From NCBI GenBank assembly GCA_944324205.1, contig CALUVK010000013.1, forward strand, positions 1 through 18,706: a stretch of DNA of 18,706 bases. Reading direction: 5' to 3'. The translations under genes and the position numbers were made by a program. Source of the DNA: Candidatus Gastranaerophilales bacterium. GTDB lineage: Bacteria; Cyanobacteriota; Vampirovibrionia; Gastranaerophilales; Gastranaerophilaceae. Position 1 is the stretch's first letter. Every line of letters starts with the position of its first letter. The notes under the pieces are model-generated. The model was not told the origin of the DNA. It worked only from the letters and a program-made list of their open reading frames with translations, and searched no databases. Shown in pieces: positions 6,161 through 13,364 of this stretch.

Positions 6161-7276
6161 TTATAAGATATTTTTTAATAAATTAGTAATCTCTTTTACA
6201 GCATCAAATTTTGCAAGATGCGAAGCATTTTGTTTCAGATAATTCATCTTAATTGGATTATCCAAAAGTTCTACTATTTTTTCTCTTAGTGTATTAGGAT
6301 CTAAATCTTTATCTTCAATATAAATACAAGCTCCCATATCAAGCAGGTATTTTGCATTAATCCTCTGATGATTAGCAGCAGCGTATGGAAACGGCACAAG
6401 AATAGGGGCTGTATCAGAAGCGCAGATTTCTGAAATACTTAGAGAGCCTGCGCGCGAAACTACTATATCGCTTGACTTTAAGACTGATATCATATCATCA
6501 AAATATGGTTTTATTATCAAATTATTATCCTGCTCAAATGCCGGATATATTTTCTGAACCCGTTCAATAACATCGGAATAATTTTTCTTTCCGGTCTGAA
6601 AAATTACCTGCAGATTTAATTCTTGAGAAAATTCTTTCAAAAGTTCGATTGTTGTATTATTAATTGATTTTGCGCCTTGAGAGCCGCCCATAATACACAG
6701 AGTAAGCCTATTTGCAGCTAAGCCCATATTCATAGAAGCCTGTTTTTTTGAAAGAGTTTTAAATTCTTCTCGGATAGGATTTCCCGTAATTACAATATGT
6801 TTATTTGGTATAAACTTTTTAGCGTTTTCAAAAGCAAGAGTTACATATTTAGCGCGCTTGGAAAGTCTTCTTGTAACAAGTCCGGGCATTGCATCGCAAT
6901 CATGCATTATATACGGAGTTTTGGTTATAATACAGGCAAAAATCATCGGAGCCGAAACGTAACCGCCTGTTGCAAATACAGCCTTCGGACTATATTTTTT
7001 TATATATCTCACAGAGCGGATAATTGCTTTTACAAGTTTTACTCCCCAGATAAAGAATTTAGGATTAAGCTTCCTCGGCATGCCGGAAACGCTTACATGC
7101 AGGAATTTATAACCTTTTTTTGAAGCCAGTTCAAATTCCATATTACGCTTGTTTCCGACATAATAAACCTTATCTCCGCCTTCTGTCAGCATATCTGCTA
7201 CAGCCATTGCGGGGTAAATGTGGCCTCCTGTGCCTCCTCCGGTCACAAAATATTTGCTATTGTATACTTCTGACAT
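6161..7276 (-). CDS. murG: UDP-GlcNAc:MurNAc-pentapeptidyl-undecaprenyl-PP GlcNAc transferase
   Basis: MurG adds GlcNAc to lipid I to make lipid II, the peptidoglycan precursor, on the inner face of the cytoplasmic membrane. From the ATG at 7276 the product is 371 residues, normal for the family. The N-terminal glycine-rich loop is FVTGGGTGGHIYPAMAVAD (10-28). Later motifs are FATGGYVSAP, ITGNPIREEF, LCIMGGSQGAKSINN and, in the UDP-GlcNAc-binding domain, SDIVVSRAGSLSISEICA. PFPYAAANHQ.NA is close to the family's 'P.p.aa..hQ..NA'. An in-frame TTG lies two codons further upstream (7282), but AAGG sits seven bases before the ATG at 7276, so that start is chosen. It overlaps the ftsW end by 20 bases, which implies translational coupling. 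It is the last gene of murD-ftsW-murG. Confidence 0.96.
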   Translation of the reverse strand: MSEVYNSKYFVTGGGTGGHIYPAMAVADMLTEGGDKVYYVGNKRNMEFELASKKGYKFLHVSVSGMPRKLNPKFFIWGVKLVKAIIRSVRYIKKYSPKAVFATGGYVSAPMIFACIITKTPYIMHDCDAMPGLVTRRLSKRAKYVTLAFENAKKFIPNKHIVITGNPIREEFKTLSKKQASMNMGLAANRLTLCIMGGSQGAKSINNTTIELLKEFSQELNLQVIFQTGKKNYSDVIERVQKIYPAFEQDNNLIIKPYFDDMISVLKSSDIVVSRAGSLSISEICASDTAPILVPFPYAAANHQRINAKYLLDMGACIYIEDKDLDPNTLREKIVELLDNPIKMNYLKQNASHLAKFDAVKEITNLLKNIL

Positions 7277-8414
7277 TACCAAACCTTACCCTTTTTACAT
7301 TATCTTTAGAAATATTTAAAAGAATTCCAATCATCCACAGAGAAACCATAATAGATGAGCCTCCATAGCTTATAAACGGCATTGGAACACCTGTTGCAGG
7401 TACGAACGAGCTTGCAACCCACATATTTAAAAACCCTTGAAAACATATAGAAAATGTTAAACCGAGCGCTAAGAGCTTTCCGTACATATCCTGACACTTA
7501 ACTGCGATTATAAAACCTCTTTGTAAAATTGTCCAAAAAAGACAAATTATTAAAAGACATCCGATAAATCCGTGTTCTTCTCCTATTACAGCAAAAATAA
7601 AGTCCGTATGCGCTTCAGGAAGCCAGGCAAGTTTTTGTTTTGAGCTTCCATACCCAACTCCGTAGAGTCCGCCTGATGCGAACGCAACAAGCGACTGTAT
7701 GATATTATATCCAGCGCCTAATGGATCAGCTTCCGGATGAAGCCAGGTTGTAATTCTTGAAGATTGATACCCTTTCAAACCTTTTAAAAGCAAGAGCGGT
7801 ATCATTAAAGCTCCTGCTCCTAAAGTAAGCTGCAAAGAACCACCTGCGCAAATATAAATTGCAACAGAAGTCGCAAGCAAGAGAAGCACCATACTCAAGT
7901 TTGGCTGTGTGAATATCAGCGCAACCATAATAAGTATTGGAATAAAAGCAGTTACAATTTTGTTATTATCCCAGATATTTGCGTCTCTATAAAAAACTCC
8001 TGCTAAAAGCATAACAACAGCAGGTTTTGCAAACTCTGACGGCTGCAAGCTCAAAGGTCCTATATTTATCCACCTCTGCGCGCCGTTAACCGTAACTCCT
8101 GCAACTTTTACAAGAATTAGCATTATAATTACAAATACTGCAAAAGGAAGAGTATAAGCCATTAATTTTTTATAATGAAAATTGGATAAAAATTTTAAAC
8201 CAACAATTCCAACTACAACACCAAGCAGCTGCTGAATAAGAAATCTTGCAGGATTAACCCCCATTTCTACACACTTTGGAGCGCTTGCTGAAAATATTGA
8301 CATAAGCCCGATTACAACAAGAAAAATTACAGCAATCAAAAGCGGTCTGTCTGACTGCATATTTTGAGGGCTCATTTTCTGGCTTTCATCGATATTTCTA
8401 TTTAGATAAGACAT
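7257..8414 (-). CDS. ftsW: Septal peptidoglycan polymerase, SEDS family
   Basis: This is a polytopic SEDS glycosyltransferase that polymerises lipid II at the division septum with a class B PBP partner. About ten membrane helices are visible, starting at PLLIAVIFLVVIGLMSIFSA. Diagnostic loops are WINIGPLSLQPSEFAKPAV, GYNIIQSLVAFASGGLYGVG, LPEAHTDFIFAVIGEEHG, which includes the essential SEDS segment, and ATGVPMPFISYGGSS near the end. Placement between murD and murG argues for FtsW rather than RodA. The reading frame is open to 8471 with other ATGs at 8471 and 8429. GAGGAG lies directly before 8429 (too close) and 15 bases before 8414, so 8414 is chosen with moderate confidence. It overlaps the murD end by 17 bases. 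Confidence 0.93.
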   Translation of the reverse strand: MSYLNRNIDESQKMSPQNMQSDRPLLIAVIFLVVIGLMSIFSASAPKCVEMGVNPARFLIQQLLGVVVGIVGLKFLSNFHYKKLMAYTLPFAVFVIIMLILVKVAGVTVNGAQRWINIGPLSLQPSEFAKPAVVMLLAGVFYRDANIWDNNKIVTAFIPILIMVALIFTQPNLSMVLLLLATSVAIYICAGGSLQLTLGAGALMIPLLLLKGLKGYQSSRITTWLHPEADPLGAGYNIIQSLVAFASGGLYGVGYGSSKQKLAWLPEAHTDFIFAVIGEEHGFIGCLLIICLFWTILQRGFIIAVKCQDMYGKLLALGLTFSICFQGFLNMWVASSFVPATGVPMPFISYGGSSIMVSLWMIGILLNISKDNVKRVRFGNVRSIQ

Positions 8415-9714
8415 ATTTTTTAAAGACATCTCCTCTATGTTCGTAGCTGTTAAACATGTCAAAGCTTGCACAAGCCGGCGAAAGCAGAATTACATCCGGT
8501 TTTAAGCTGATTGCTTTATCAACTGCTTCCTCAAGCGTGTGTTCTTTTATTATATTACTAAAACCGTTTTTTAAAAGATTTTTTTCAAATCTTTCCGCAG
8601 CTTCTCCAATCAAAAGAACTGTTTTTATATGCTGATTTATAGACCTGCACATTTCAGTTAAATCTGTATTCTTGTCTCTTCCTCCAAGAATAAGCGCAAC
8701 ATCCTGATTGTTAAAAGAGTTTATTGCGACAATTGAAGCTTCCGGATTTGTTGCTTTTGAATCGTTATAAAAAGTAATGCCGTCCATTACGCGGACTTTT
8801 TCAAGCCTGTGTTCAGGAGCTTTAAAAGACATAATTCTCTCTTTTATATCTTCATTTTTCATCCCTAAAAGCTTTGCAATAATTATTCCGCACATAATGT
8901 TTTGGTAATTATGATGACCTACAAGCGGGCAGTCTTCAAGAGAAATTATTTTTTCTCCCCTGTAAAAAATTGCCTCATCTTTTATTCCGCAGTCGTTTTC
9001 ATCATCAAAGAATATAACATTTTTGCACTCTTTAGCAAACTCTTTTAATCTCTCATCTCTTGAATTTAATACCGCAAATTCAGGCTCCTGCGGAGGCAGA
9101 AACAACTTTGCTTTAGCCTTAAAATAATTTTCCAATCCTCCGTGCCAGTCAATATGATCAGGGGTAAAATTTGTCCAGCACGCAATTTTAGCCTTAAATT
9201 TCTCTGTCATTTCTGCCTGATATGAACTAACTTCACACACAAGGAAATCTTGTTTTTCTTCTGCAAGCGTACAAGGCGGAACTCCAATATTACCGCACAC
9301 AGGCGCTGAAAACTGTTTTGATAAAATATGCGATACCAGAGAAGTTGTTGTTGTTTTTCCGTTTGTTCCGGTAATTGCTATAAACGGAGTTTTTGTATTC
9401 AGATATGCAAATTCAATCTCTGAAATTATCTTGATATTTTTTTCTCTAAGTTTTTGAATAATTTCAGATTTAGGAGGAATTCCCGGACTCGTTATTGCAA
9501 AAGAAGCACCATTTATAAAATCATTGCTATGCCCCCCGCATTCAATCTCTGCTCCTTTAGCTTTAACTTCTTCTATCAGAGGCTTTAGCTCTTCTCTAAT
9601 CTCATCTGCCGGCTTAAATTCGGTTATATAAACATCAAACCCTTTATTCAAAGCAAGTCTTGCTGCCGCAATTCCGCTCTTCGAAAGACCTAATATTAAA
9701 ACTTTTTCTTTCAT
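8398..9714 (-). CDS. murD: UDP-N-acetylmuramoyl-L-alanine--D-glutamate ligase
   Basis: MurD is the cytoplasmic ATP-dependent ligase that adds D-glutamate to UDP-MurNAc-L-Ala. The 438-residue length is typical. The N-terminal Rossmann-like domain starts KVLILGLSKSGIAAARLAL. The ATP-binding loop is ITGTNGKTTTT (114-124). The central domain has EVSSYQAE and WTNFTPDHIDWHG. The C-terminal Mur domain has APEHRLEKV, FYNDSKATNPEAS, LILGGRDKNTD and LLSPACASFDMFNSYEHRGD, all MurD signatures. The start at 9714 is supported by GGAGAG about nine bases upstream. It is the first gene of murD-ftsW-murG. A terminator separates it from the DivIVA-like gene upstream, so its own promoter should lie in 9715-9767, where TATACT (9736-9731) is a candidate -10. 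Confidence 0.97.
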   Translation of the reverse strand: MKEKVLILGLSKSGIAAARLALNKGFDVYITEFKPADEIREELKPLIEEVKAKGAEIECGGHSNDFINGASFAITSPGIPPKSEIIQKLREKNIKIISEIEFAYLNTKTPFIAITGTNGKTTTTSLVSHILSKQFSAPVCGNIGVPPCTLAEEKQDFLVCEVSSYQAEMTEKFKAKIACWTNFTPDHIDWHGGLENYFKAKAKLFLPPQEPEFAVLNSRDERLKEFAKECKNVIFFDDENDCGIKDEAIFYRGEKIISLEDCPLVGHHNYQNIMCGIIIAKLLGMKNEDIKERIMSFKAPEHRLEKVRVMDGITFYNDSKATNPEASIVAINSFNNQDVALILGGRDKNTDLTEMCRSINQHIKTVLLIGEAAERFEKNLLKNGFSNIIKEHTLEEAVDKAISLKPDVILLSPACASFDMFNSYEHRGDVFKKYVLSK

Positions 9715-9767
9715 ACCAAACTCTCCAATCAGTATAATTTTATATTAAACAAGAGAGAAAATAAATC

Positions 9768-9795
9768 AGAAAAAGTTTAAAAATAAACTTTTTCT
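9768..9795 (-). terminator. Intrinsic terminator between the DivIVA-like gene and murD
   Basis: AGAAAAAGTTTA (9768-9779) and TAAACTTTTTCT (9784-9795) form a perfect 12-bp stem with an AAAA loop. It follows the DivIVA-like gene by 43 bases. The minus-strand stem ends in a T-rich arm, so it can serve as a terminator even without a separate U-tract. Confidence 0.7.
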
Positions 9796-9838
9796 TATAT
9801 GTTAAACAGGGTTTTAAATTCAAATCAAGCTTTAAATT

Positions 9839-10441
9839 TTAATTCATTTTAAAATCTTGTGCAAATTCAGGACGCTGGTTTACATAATTATGTCCAATTT
9901 GTTCGTCTGCTTCTACCCTACGTCTTTCTAACTGAACCTGTCCGTTTTTAACAACTTCTTGAAGCTGTCCTAAATTTTGTTCAAGATTAACAAGCACCTG
10001 CTCTGCATATACTGTTGCGCCATCTTTTATACGGTTAGCTTCGTCAACCGCCTGAATTCTTACATTTTCAGCTTCATCCAGCGCCTTGCGTTTAATTTCT
10101 TCACAATCTGCAATAACTTGCTCTTTAATCTTTTCAGCTTCTCTTTGCACGGCACGCAATAAATCCGACTCACTCAAAAGCCTGTTTGCTTCAGCCTGCG
10201 CATCAGCTATAATTTTTTCAGCTCTTTGTTGTGCTTCATATTGAAGCTCATCTTTTCTTCTCAGAAGCGCACGTGCCTCCTTAATCTCGTCAGGAAGCGC
10301 TGCATATAACTTATCCAAAATGTTTGTTACAGTCTCCTTTTTTACAACCGTGAAGCAATACCCTAATAGCGGGAACCCTTTATCTAAAGCTTCTTCTAAT
10401 TCATTCATTAAACCGTATATAACATCTTGTTGTGAATTCAT
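9839..10441 (-). CDS. DivIVA/ATP-synthase-B-like coiled-coil protein, cyanobacterial type
   Basis: The 200-residue product is almost all charged helix from about residue 50 to 190, with Glu/Lys/Arg/Ala heptads (e.g. RAEKIIADAQAEANRLLSES), typical of a long coiled coil. The N-terminal 45 residues (MNSQQDVIYGLMNELEEALD...) look like a small folded head. The segment IKDGATVYAEQVLVNLEQNL (137-156), followed by VVKNGQVQLERRR, resembles one I know from a conserved cyanobacterial DivIVA-like protein ('NGADDYAD.VL..mEq.l.....ii.NGr..L'). DivIVA-type proteins mark curved membranes and help septum placement; that role is inferred, and 'ATP synthase B-like' is the alternative database label. It has no signal or membrane helix. 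GGAG precedes the ATG by about six bases. Its position ahead of murD-ftsW-murG fits a cell-division role, though a terminator splits the units. Confidence 0.65.
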   Translation of the reverse strand: MNSQQDVIYGLMNELEEALDKGFPLLGYCFTVVKKETVTNILDKLYAALPDEIKEARALLRRKDELQYEAQQRAEKIIADAQAEANRLLSESDLLRAVQREAEKIKEQVIADCEEIKRKALDEAENVRIQAVDEANRIKDGATVYAEQVLVNLEQNLGQLQEVVKNGQVQLERRRVEADEQIGHNYVNQRPEFAQDFKMN

Positions 10442-10476
10442 GTTTTACTCCATATTTTCTTATGATAGTTAACAGA

Positions 10477-10506
10477 ATTGTACAACAAATAAACTACAAA
10501 AGTCAA
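10477..10506 (-). promoter_or_regulatory. Predicted sigma70-type promoter of the DivIVA-like gene
   Basis: On the minus strand, TTGACT (10506-10501), an 18-base spacer and TACAAT (10482-10477). The leader of about 29 nt carries the GGAGT ribosome binding site at 10451-10447. This is one of the best promoter matches in the window. Confidence 0.65.
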
Positions 10507-10560
10507 CGAGGCTTAAACATGAATTTAATAAAATTATGCTTAATACTCTAAAATAGCACT

Positions 10561-10926
10561 CTATTCGTGTTTGCCATACAATTTTTCTATTCGGTTCACA
10601 TCTGCTTCTACTGATTTAGAAATAGCTGTTAATAACTTATTGGCCGTTCCAACATTAACTAAATACACATTCGGATTAAATATGAATTTTCTTTTTAACG
10701 CTTTTAAAAGGAGATTATAACTCAAAATAGAATGAAAATCTCTGCCTTCTTTCAGGTTAATTAATCTTTTATATGTATTAGGAAATGTTGCTAGTATACA
10801 ACACAAGATATCATCTATTTTGTTTTTACCAACAAGTGCAACATTAAATAGTTTAAAATCTGCATTATGAACAATAGTTCTTTGCAATTTATTAAAATAG
10901 CTTTTTAGTGTTTTTATCTCTTCCAT
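10561..10926 (-). CDS. Small basic protein of unknown function
   Basis: I do not recognise this 121-residue protein. It is lysine-rich and basic, with no signal peptide, no long hydrophobic helix and no obvious metal-binding cluster beyond a CC pair (DDILCCILATFPNTY). Predicted helices alternate with a short strand-like stretch (FIFNPNVYLVNVGTAN), so it is probably a compact cytoplasmic alpha/beta or mostly helical domain. Reality as a gene is supported by a textbook promoter whose -10 lies six bases before the ATG, codon use like its neighbours, and a tight divergent arrangement with rpe. The leaderless layout means no Shine-Dalgarno is expected. The DivIVA-like gene follows in the same direction after 119 bases but has its own promoter. 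Function cannot be assigned. Confidence 0.7.
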   Translation of the reverse strand: MEEIKTLKSYFNKLQRTIVHNADFKLFNVALVGKNKIDDILCCILATFPNTYKRLINLKEGRDFHSILSYNLLLKALKRKFIFNPNVYLVNVGTANKLLTAISKSVEADVNRIEKLYGKHE

Positions 10927-10932
10927 ATAACT

Positions 10933-10961
10933 ATTATATAATAGATGTCATAAAATAACAA
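10933..10961 (-). promoter_or_regulatory. Predicted promoter of the unknown gene at 10561-10926, leaderless layout
   Basis: On the minus strand, TTGTTA (10961-10956), exactly 17 bases, then a perfect TATAAT (10938-10933), then six bases to the ATG at 10926. Transcription should begin at the A of the start codon. It overlaps the region used by the divergent rpe promoter. Confidence 0.65.
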
Positions 10962-10967
10962 TATCTA

Positions 10968-10976
10968 TGCTAAAAT
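10968..10976 (+). promoter_or_regulatory. Predicted extended -10 promoter of rpe, leaderless layout
   Basis: TGC-TAAAAT (10968-10976) is followed by seven bases and the ATG at 10984. No convincing -35 is seen, as is usual for extended -10 promoters. No Shine-Dalgarno sequence lies between it and the ATG. Confidence 0.5.
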
Positions 10977-10983
10977 ATAAAGC

Positions 10984-11628
10984 ATGAGCAAAGTTATAAT
11001 TTCACCTTCTATATTATCTGCAGATTTTGCTAATTTAGAACAAGAAATATCTGCAGTAAAAAAAGCTGGCGCAGATTGGCTTCATATTGATGTTATGGAC
11101 GGGCATTTTGTACCTAATATTACAATAGGAGTTCCTGTAGTTAAATCTTTAAGAAAAGTTACTGGCTTAATTCTGGATACACATCTCATGATAGATAATC
11201 CGGATAAGTTTATCCATGCTTTTGCGCAAGCCGGCTCTGATATATTAACTTTTCACTATGAAGCCTGTGCTGATAGAGCAGAAGAAATTATTGACAAAAT
11301 TAAAACCGAAGGTGTAAAAGCGGGAATCTCTATTAAACCTAAAACTGATCCGCGAGAAATTATCCCGTTTTTAAATAAAGTAGATTTAGTTCTTATTATG
11401 ACAGTTGAACCGGGCTTTGGAGGTCAGGAATTTATGCACGAATGTGCAATGAAAATACCTGTTATAAAAGAAAATGCGCCAAAGAGTTTAATTATACAGG
11501 TTGATGGCGGAATTAATAATCTTACTTCTAAAATTTGCACTTCACTGGGAGCAAATTCACTTGTTGCCGGAAGTTATATTTTTGGAAATTGTGATTATAT
11601 AAAGGCTATTAAAAGTTTACAGCAATAA
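10984..11628 (+). CDS. rpe: Ribulose-phosphate 3-epimerase
   Basis: This cytoplasmic TIM-barrel enzyme interconverts ribulose 5-phosphate and xylulose 5-phosphate in the pentose phosphate pathway (and, in autotrophs, the Calvin cycle). The 214-residue length is standard. Conserved pieces are ISPSILSADFANL (6-18), WLHIDVMDGHFVPN (32-45), DTHLMI (65-70), VEPGFGGQEF (141-150), VDGGIN (173-178) and a C-terminal phosphate-binding GANSLVAGSYIF. The metal ligands His34, Asp36, His67 and Asp174 are all present, with Asp36 and Asp174 also the expected acid/base pair. It stands alone: divergent from the unknown small gene and convergent with the TPR gene, with nine bases between stops and no evident terminator. 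The predicted mRNA starts at or next to the ATG. Confidence 0.97.
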   Translation: MSKVIISPSILSADFANLEQEISAVKKAGADWLHIDVMDGHFVPNITIGVPVVKSLRKVTGLILDTHLMIDNPDKFIHAFAQAGSDILTFHYEACADRAEEIIDKIKTEGVKAGISIKPKTDPREIIPFLNKVDLVLIMTVEPGFGGQEFMHECAMKIPVIKENAPKSLIIQVDGGINNLTSKICTSLGANSLVAGSYIFGNCDYIKAIKSLQQ

Positions 11629-11637
11629 TAAGGTGTC

Positions 11638-12408
11638 TTAACTGATTTTTGTTTTTATTCTGTCAATTAATTTTGATATACTTTCTTTTTCTTCTTCCGG
11701 AATATCAAAATTTAAATAATCTTCAAAATATTCAATCGCATCATCGTAATCATTTCTAGCTAGAAATAATATTCCGACCTTCTTATATGCAAGTGTAAAC
11801 TTATCATTAACGGCAATTGCTTTTAAATAATTTGAAATAGCTTTATCAAGCTCATTATTCGCCTCATACGCCTGAGCTAAGGCGTAATAAAGAAGCTCGT
11901 TATTTTCTTTATATTCAATTACGTTTTCAAAATTAGAAATCGCACTCTCATAATCCCCGAGCTCAAAACAAACATGGCCTAAATCATAATACGCATCATA
12001 ATTTTCCGGTTCTCCGTCTAAAACCCTTTCAAGCTCCACAATAGCATCTTCCCACCTTTGATCTTCTATATAAACTCTTGCAAGCAAATGCGCAAGCGTT
12101 AAATTGTCCTGAAGTTCATACGTTCCTCTCTGTAAAGTCCCGAGAGCCGAAGGTAAATCCCCTGCCTTATAATACAAATCCGAAAGATTGATATATGCCT
12201 GCGCAAGCTCCGGATCAAGCTCAAGAGCTTTAGTATAATAATTTTCTGCCTGCTCGAAATTTCCGATACAAGCGTATGCAACCCCCATATTATTATAAAC
12301 ATCCGCATTATCGGGTTCTGTTTCTAATACAGAACTAAATGCATCAATTGCATCTTCATACTTTCGTTCCTTAAAAAGGCTCATTGCCTTATCAATCTTT
12401 TCAGACAT
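11638..12408 (-). CDS. Tetratricopeptide-repeat protein, third gene of the lptC-lptA unit
   Basis: The 256-residue acidic protein consists almost wholly of about seven TPR units, with the usual W/L-G/Y-A-F-A-P pattern, e.g. NADVYNNMGVAYACIGNFEQ, then LAQAYINLSDLYYKAGDLPS and YDAYYDLGHVCFELGDYESA. TPR superhelices bind peptides or partner proteins. There is no signal peptide or membrane helix, so it should be cytoplasmic. Its ATG shares one base with the lptA stop (12408), a TAATG junction, with GAGGAAG upstream, so it is almost certainly co-translated with lptA. That context suggests a role in LPS transport or envelope assembly, but no specific function can be read from the repeats. Low-complexity TPR proteins often drift, so orthology will be hard to assign. 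Confidence 0.85.
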   Translation of the reverse strand: MSEKIDKAMSLFKERKYEDAIDAFSSVLETEPDNADVYNNMGVAYACIGNFEQAENYYTKALELDPELAQAYINLSDLYYKAGDLPSALGTLQRGTYELQDNLTLAHLLARVYIEDQRWEDAIVELERVLDGEPENYDAYYDLGHVCFELGDYESAISNFENVIEYKENNELLYYALAQAYEANNELDKAISNYLKAIAVNDKFTLAYKKVGILFLARNDYDDAIEYFEDYLNFDIPEEEKESISKLIDRIKTKIS

Positions 12409-13364
12409 TATAAATCTTCCTCGTTTTCTTTTGTATCAATATTATGAATAATTGTTCTCACATTACCTTCTGCAACAAAGTCCTTAGGCTCCATTGTCAT
12501 CTTAATCTTGTCGGCAATAATATCCTTATCCTGCTGAACAATCTTAGAGCGTCCTATCATATAAACCTCATTAGGTTTTCCTGCTTCGTTAGGGAATACA
12601 GACACCTTTGGCCCTTGAGCAAAATAATCATCATACCAGATTTTTACATGTCCGCTTCCGACATAAGAATTCTGTTTTTTATGATACTGCTGATAGTCAG
12701 AATGGATTACAAGTTTTTTCCCGTCATCAGAAATCGCGGTAGTTTTTGTATTTCCGCTTACACTCATCTCCTCTGTTATAGGATTATAAACAAAATGGTG
12801 CCCCTCTGACTCGTTCTGTTCCTGCTTAACTCTTGCATTTCCGATTAAGTCGATTTTTCTTAAACCGCCTTTTTCGTCAGCAATAATTACAGCCTTATCA
12901 GAATAAGTATCGATGTCTTTATACTTAATAGTAACAGATCCTGTGCAAACCATTACGCTGCTTTTTGTATCATATTCCTGAACTTCTGCATTTATAACTA
13001 CAATAGGAGTATTACCTTCAGTTATTACTGATTGGGCATCGCCTTCAGCTCTTACGATTTTGTTAATCAAAGAAACCTGAAGTATGTTTGCCTTAACTTC
13101 TCTTTTTTTATTTTCATTAACTTCATAAGCGTAAGGTTTGTCGTAAAAAGTTGCAGTATCAAGTTTGTTGCCGCGTCTTATCGTAACATCAGCTCTGTCA
13201 CTCTCAACCGTTAAATTATCAAGCTTAACCTTAACACCGCCGTCAAGTTTGATTTTCTTTTCTTTGTCAACAAAATTTTGAGTCTTAGACTCAATTATTA
13301 AGTCGGAAGAAAATACTGCCAAACTTGAAAATAATAACAATGAAATTATTAAAATCTTTTTCAT
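12408..13364 (-). CDS. lptA: LPS-transport periplasmic bridge protein, OstA/LptA domain
   Basis: LptA-type proteins form the periplasmic beta-jellyroll bridge that carries LPS from the inner membrane to LptD. A signal peptide is clear: MKKILIISLLLFSSLAVFSS, with cleavage near residue 20. The mature part has repeated OstA strands with the family's rhythm, e.g. IESKTQNFVDKEKKIKLDGG (24-43), VKVKLDNLTVESDRADVTI, VQEYDTKSSVMVCTGSVTI and KIKMTMEPKDFVAEGNV. At 318 residues it is much longer than the 185-residue E. coli LptA and probably holds two jellyroll domains in tandem, as in OstA-like proteins of other phyla. A ribosome binding site, AAGGAGA, lies just before the ATG, within the end of lptC. 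Its start overlaps the lptC stop by one base. Confidence 0.85.
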   Translation of the reverse strand: MKKILIISLLLFSSLAVFSSDLIIESKTQNFVDKEKKIKLDGGVKVKLDNLTVESDRADVTIRRGNKLDTATFYDKPYAYEVNENKKREVKANILQVSLINKIVRAEGDAQSVITEGNTPIVVINAEVQEYDTKSSVMVCTGSVTIKYKDIDTYSDKAVIIADEKGGLRKIDLIGNARVKQEQNESEGHHFVYNPITEEMSVSGNTKTTAISDDGKKLVIHSDYQQYHKKQNSYVGSGHVKIWYDDYFAQGPKVSVFPNEAGKPNEVYMIGRSKIVQQDKDIIADKIKMTMEPKDFVAEGNVRTIIHNIDTKENEEDL

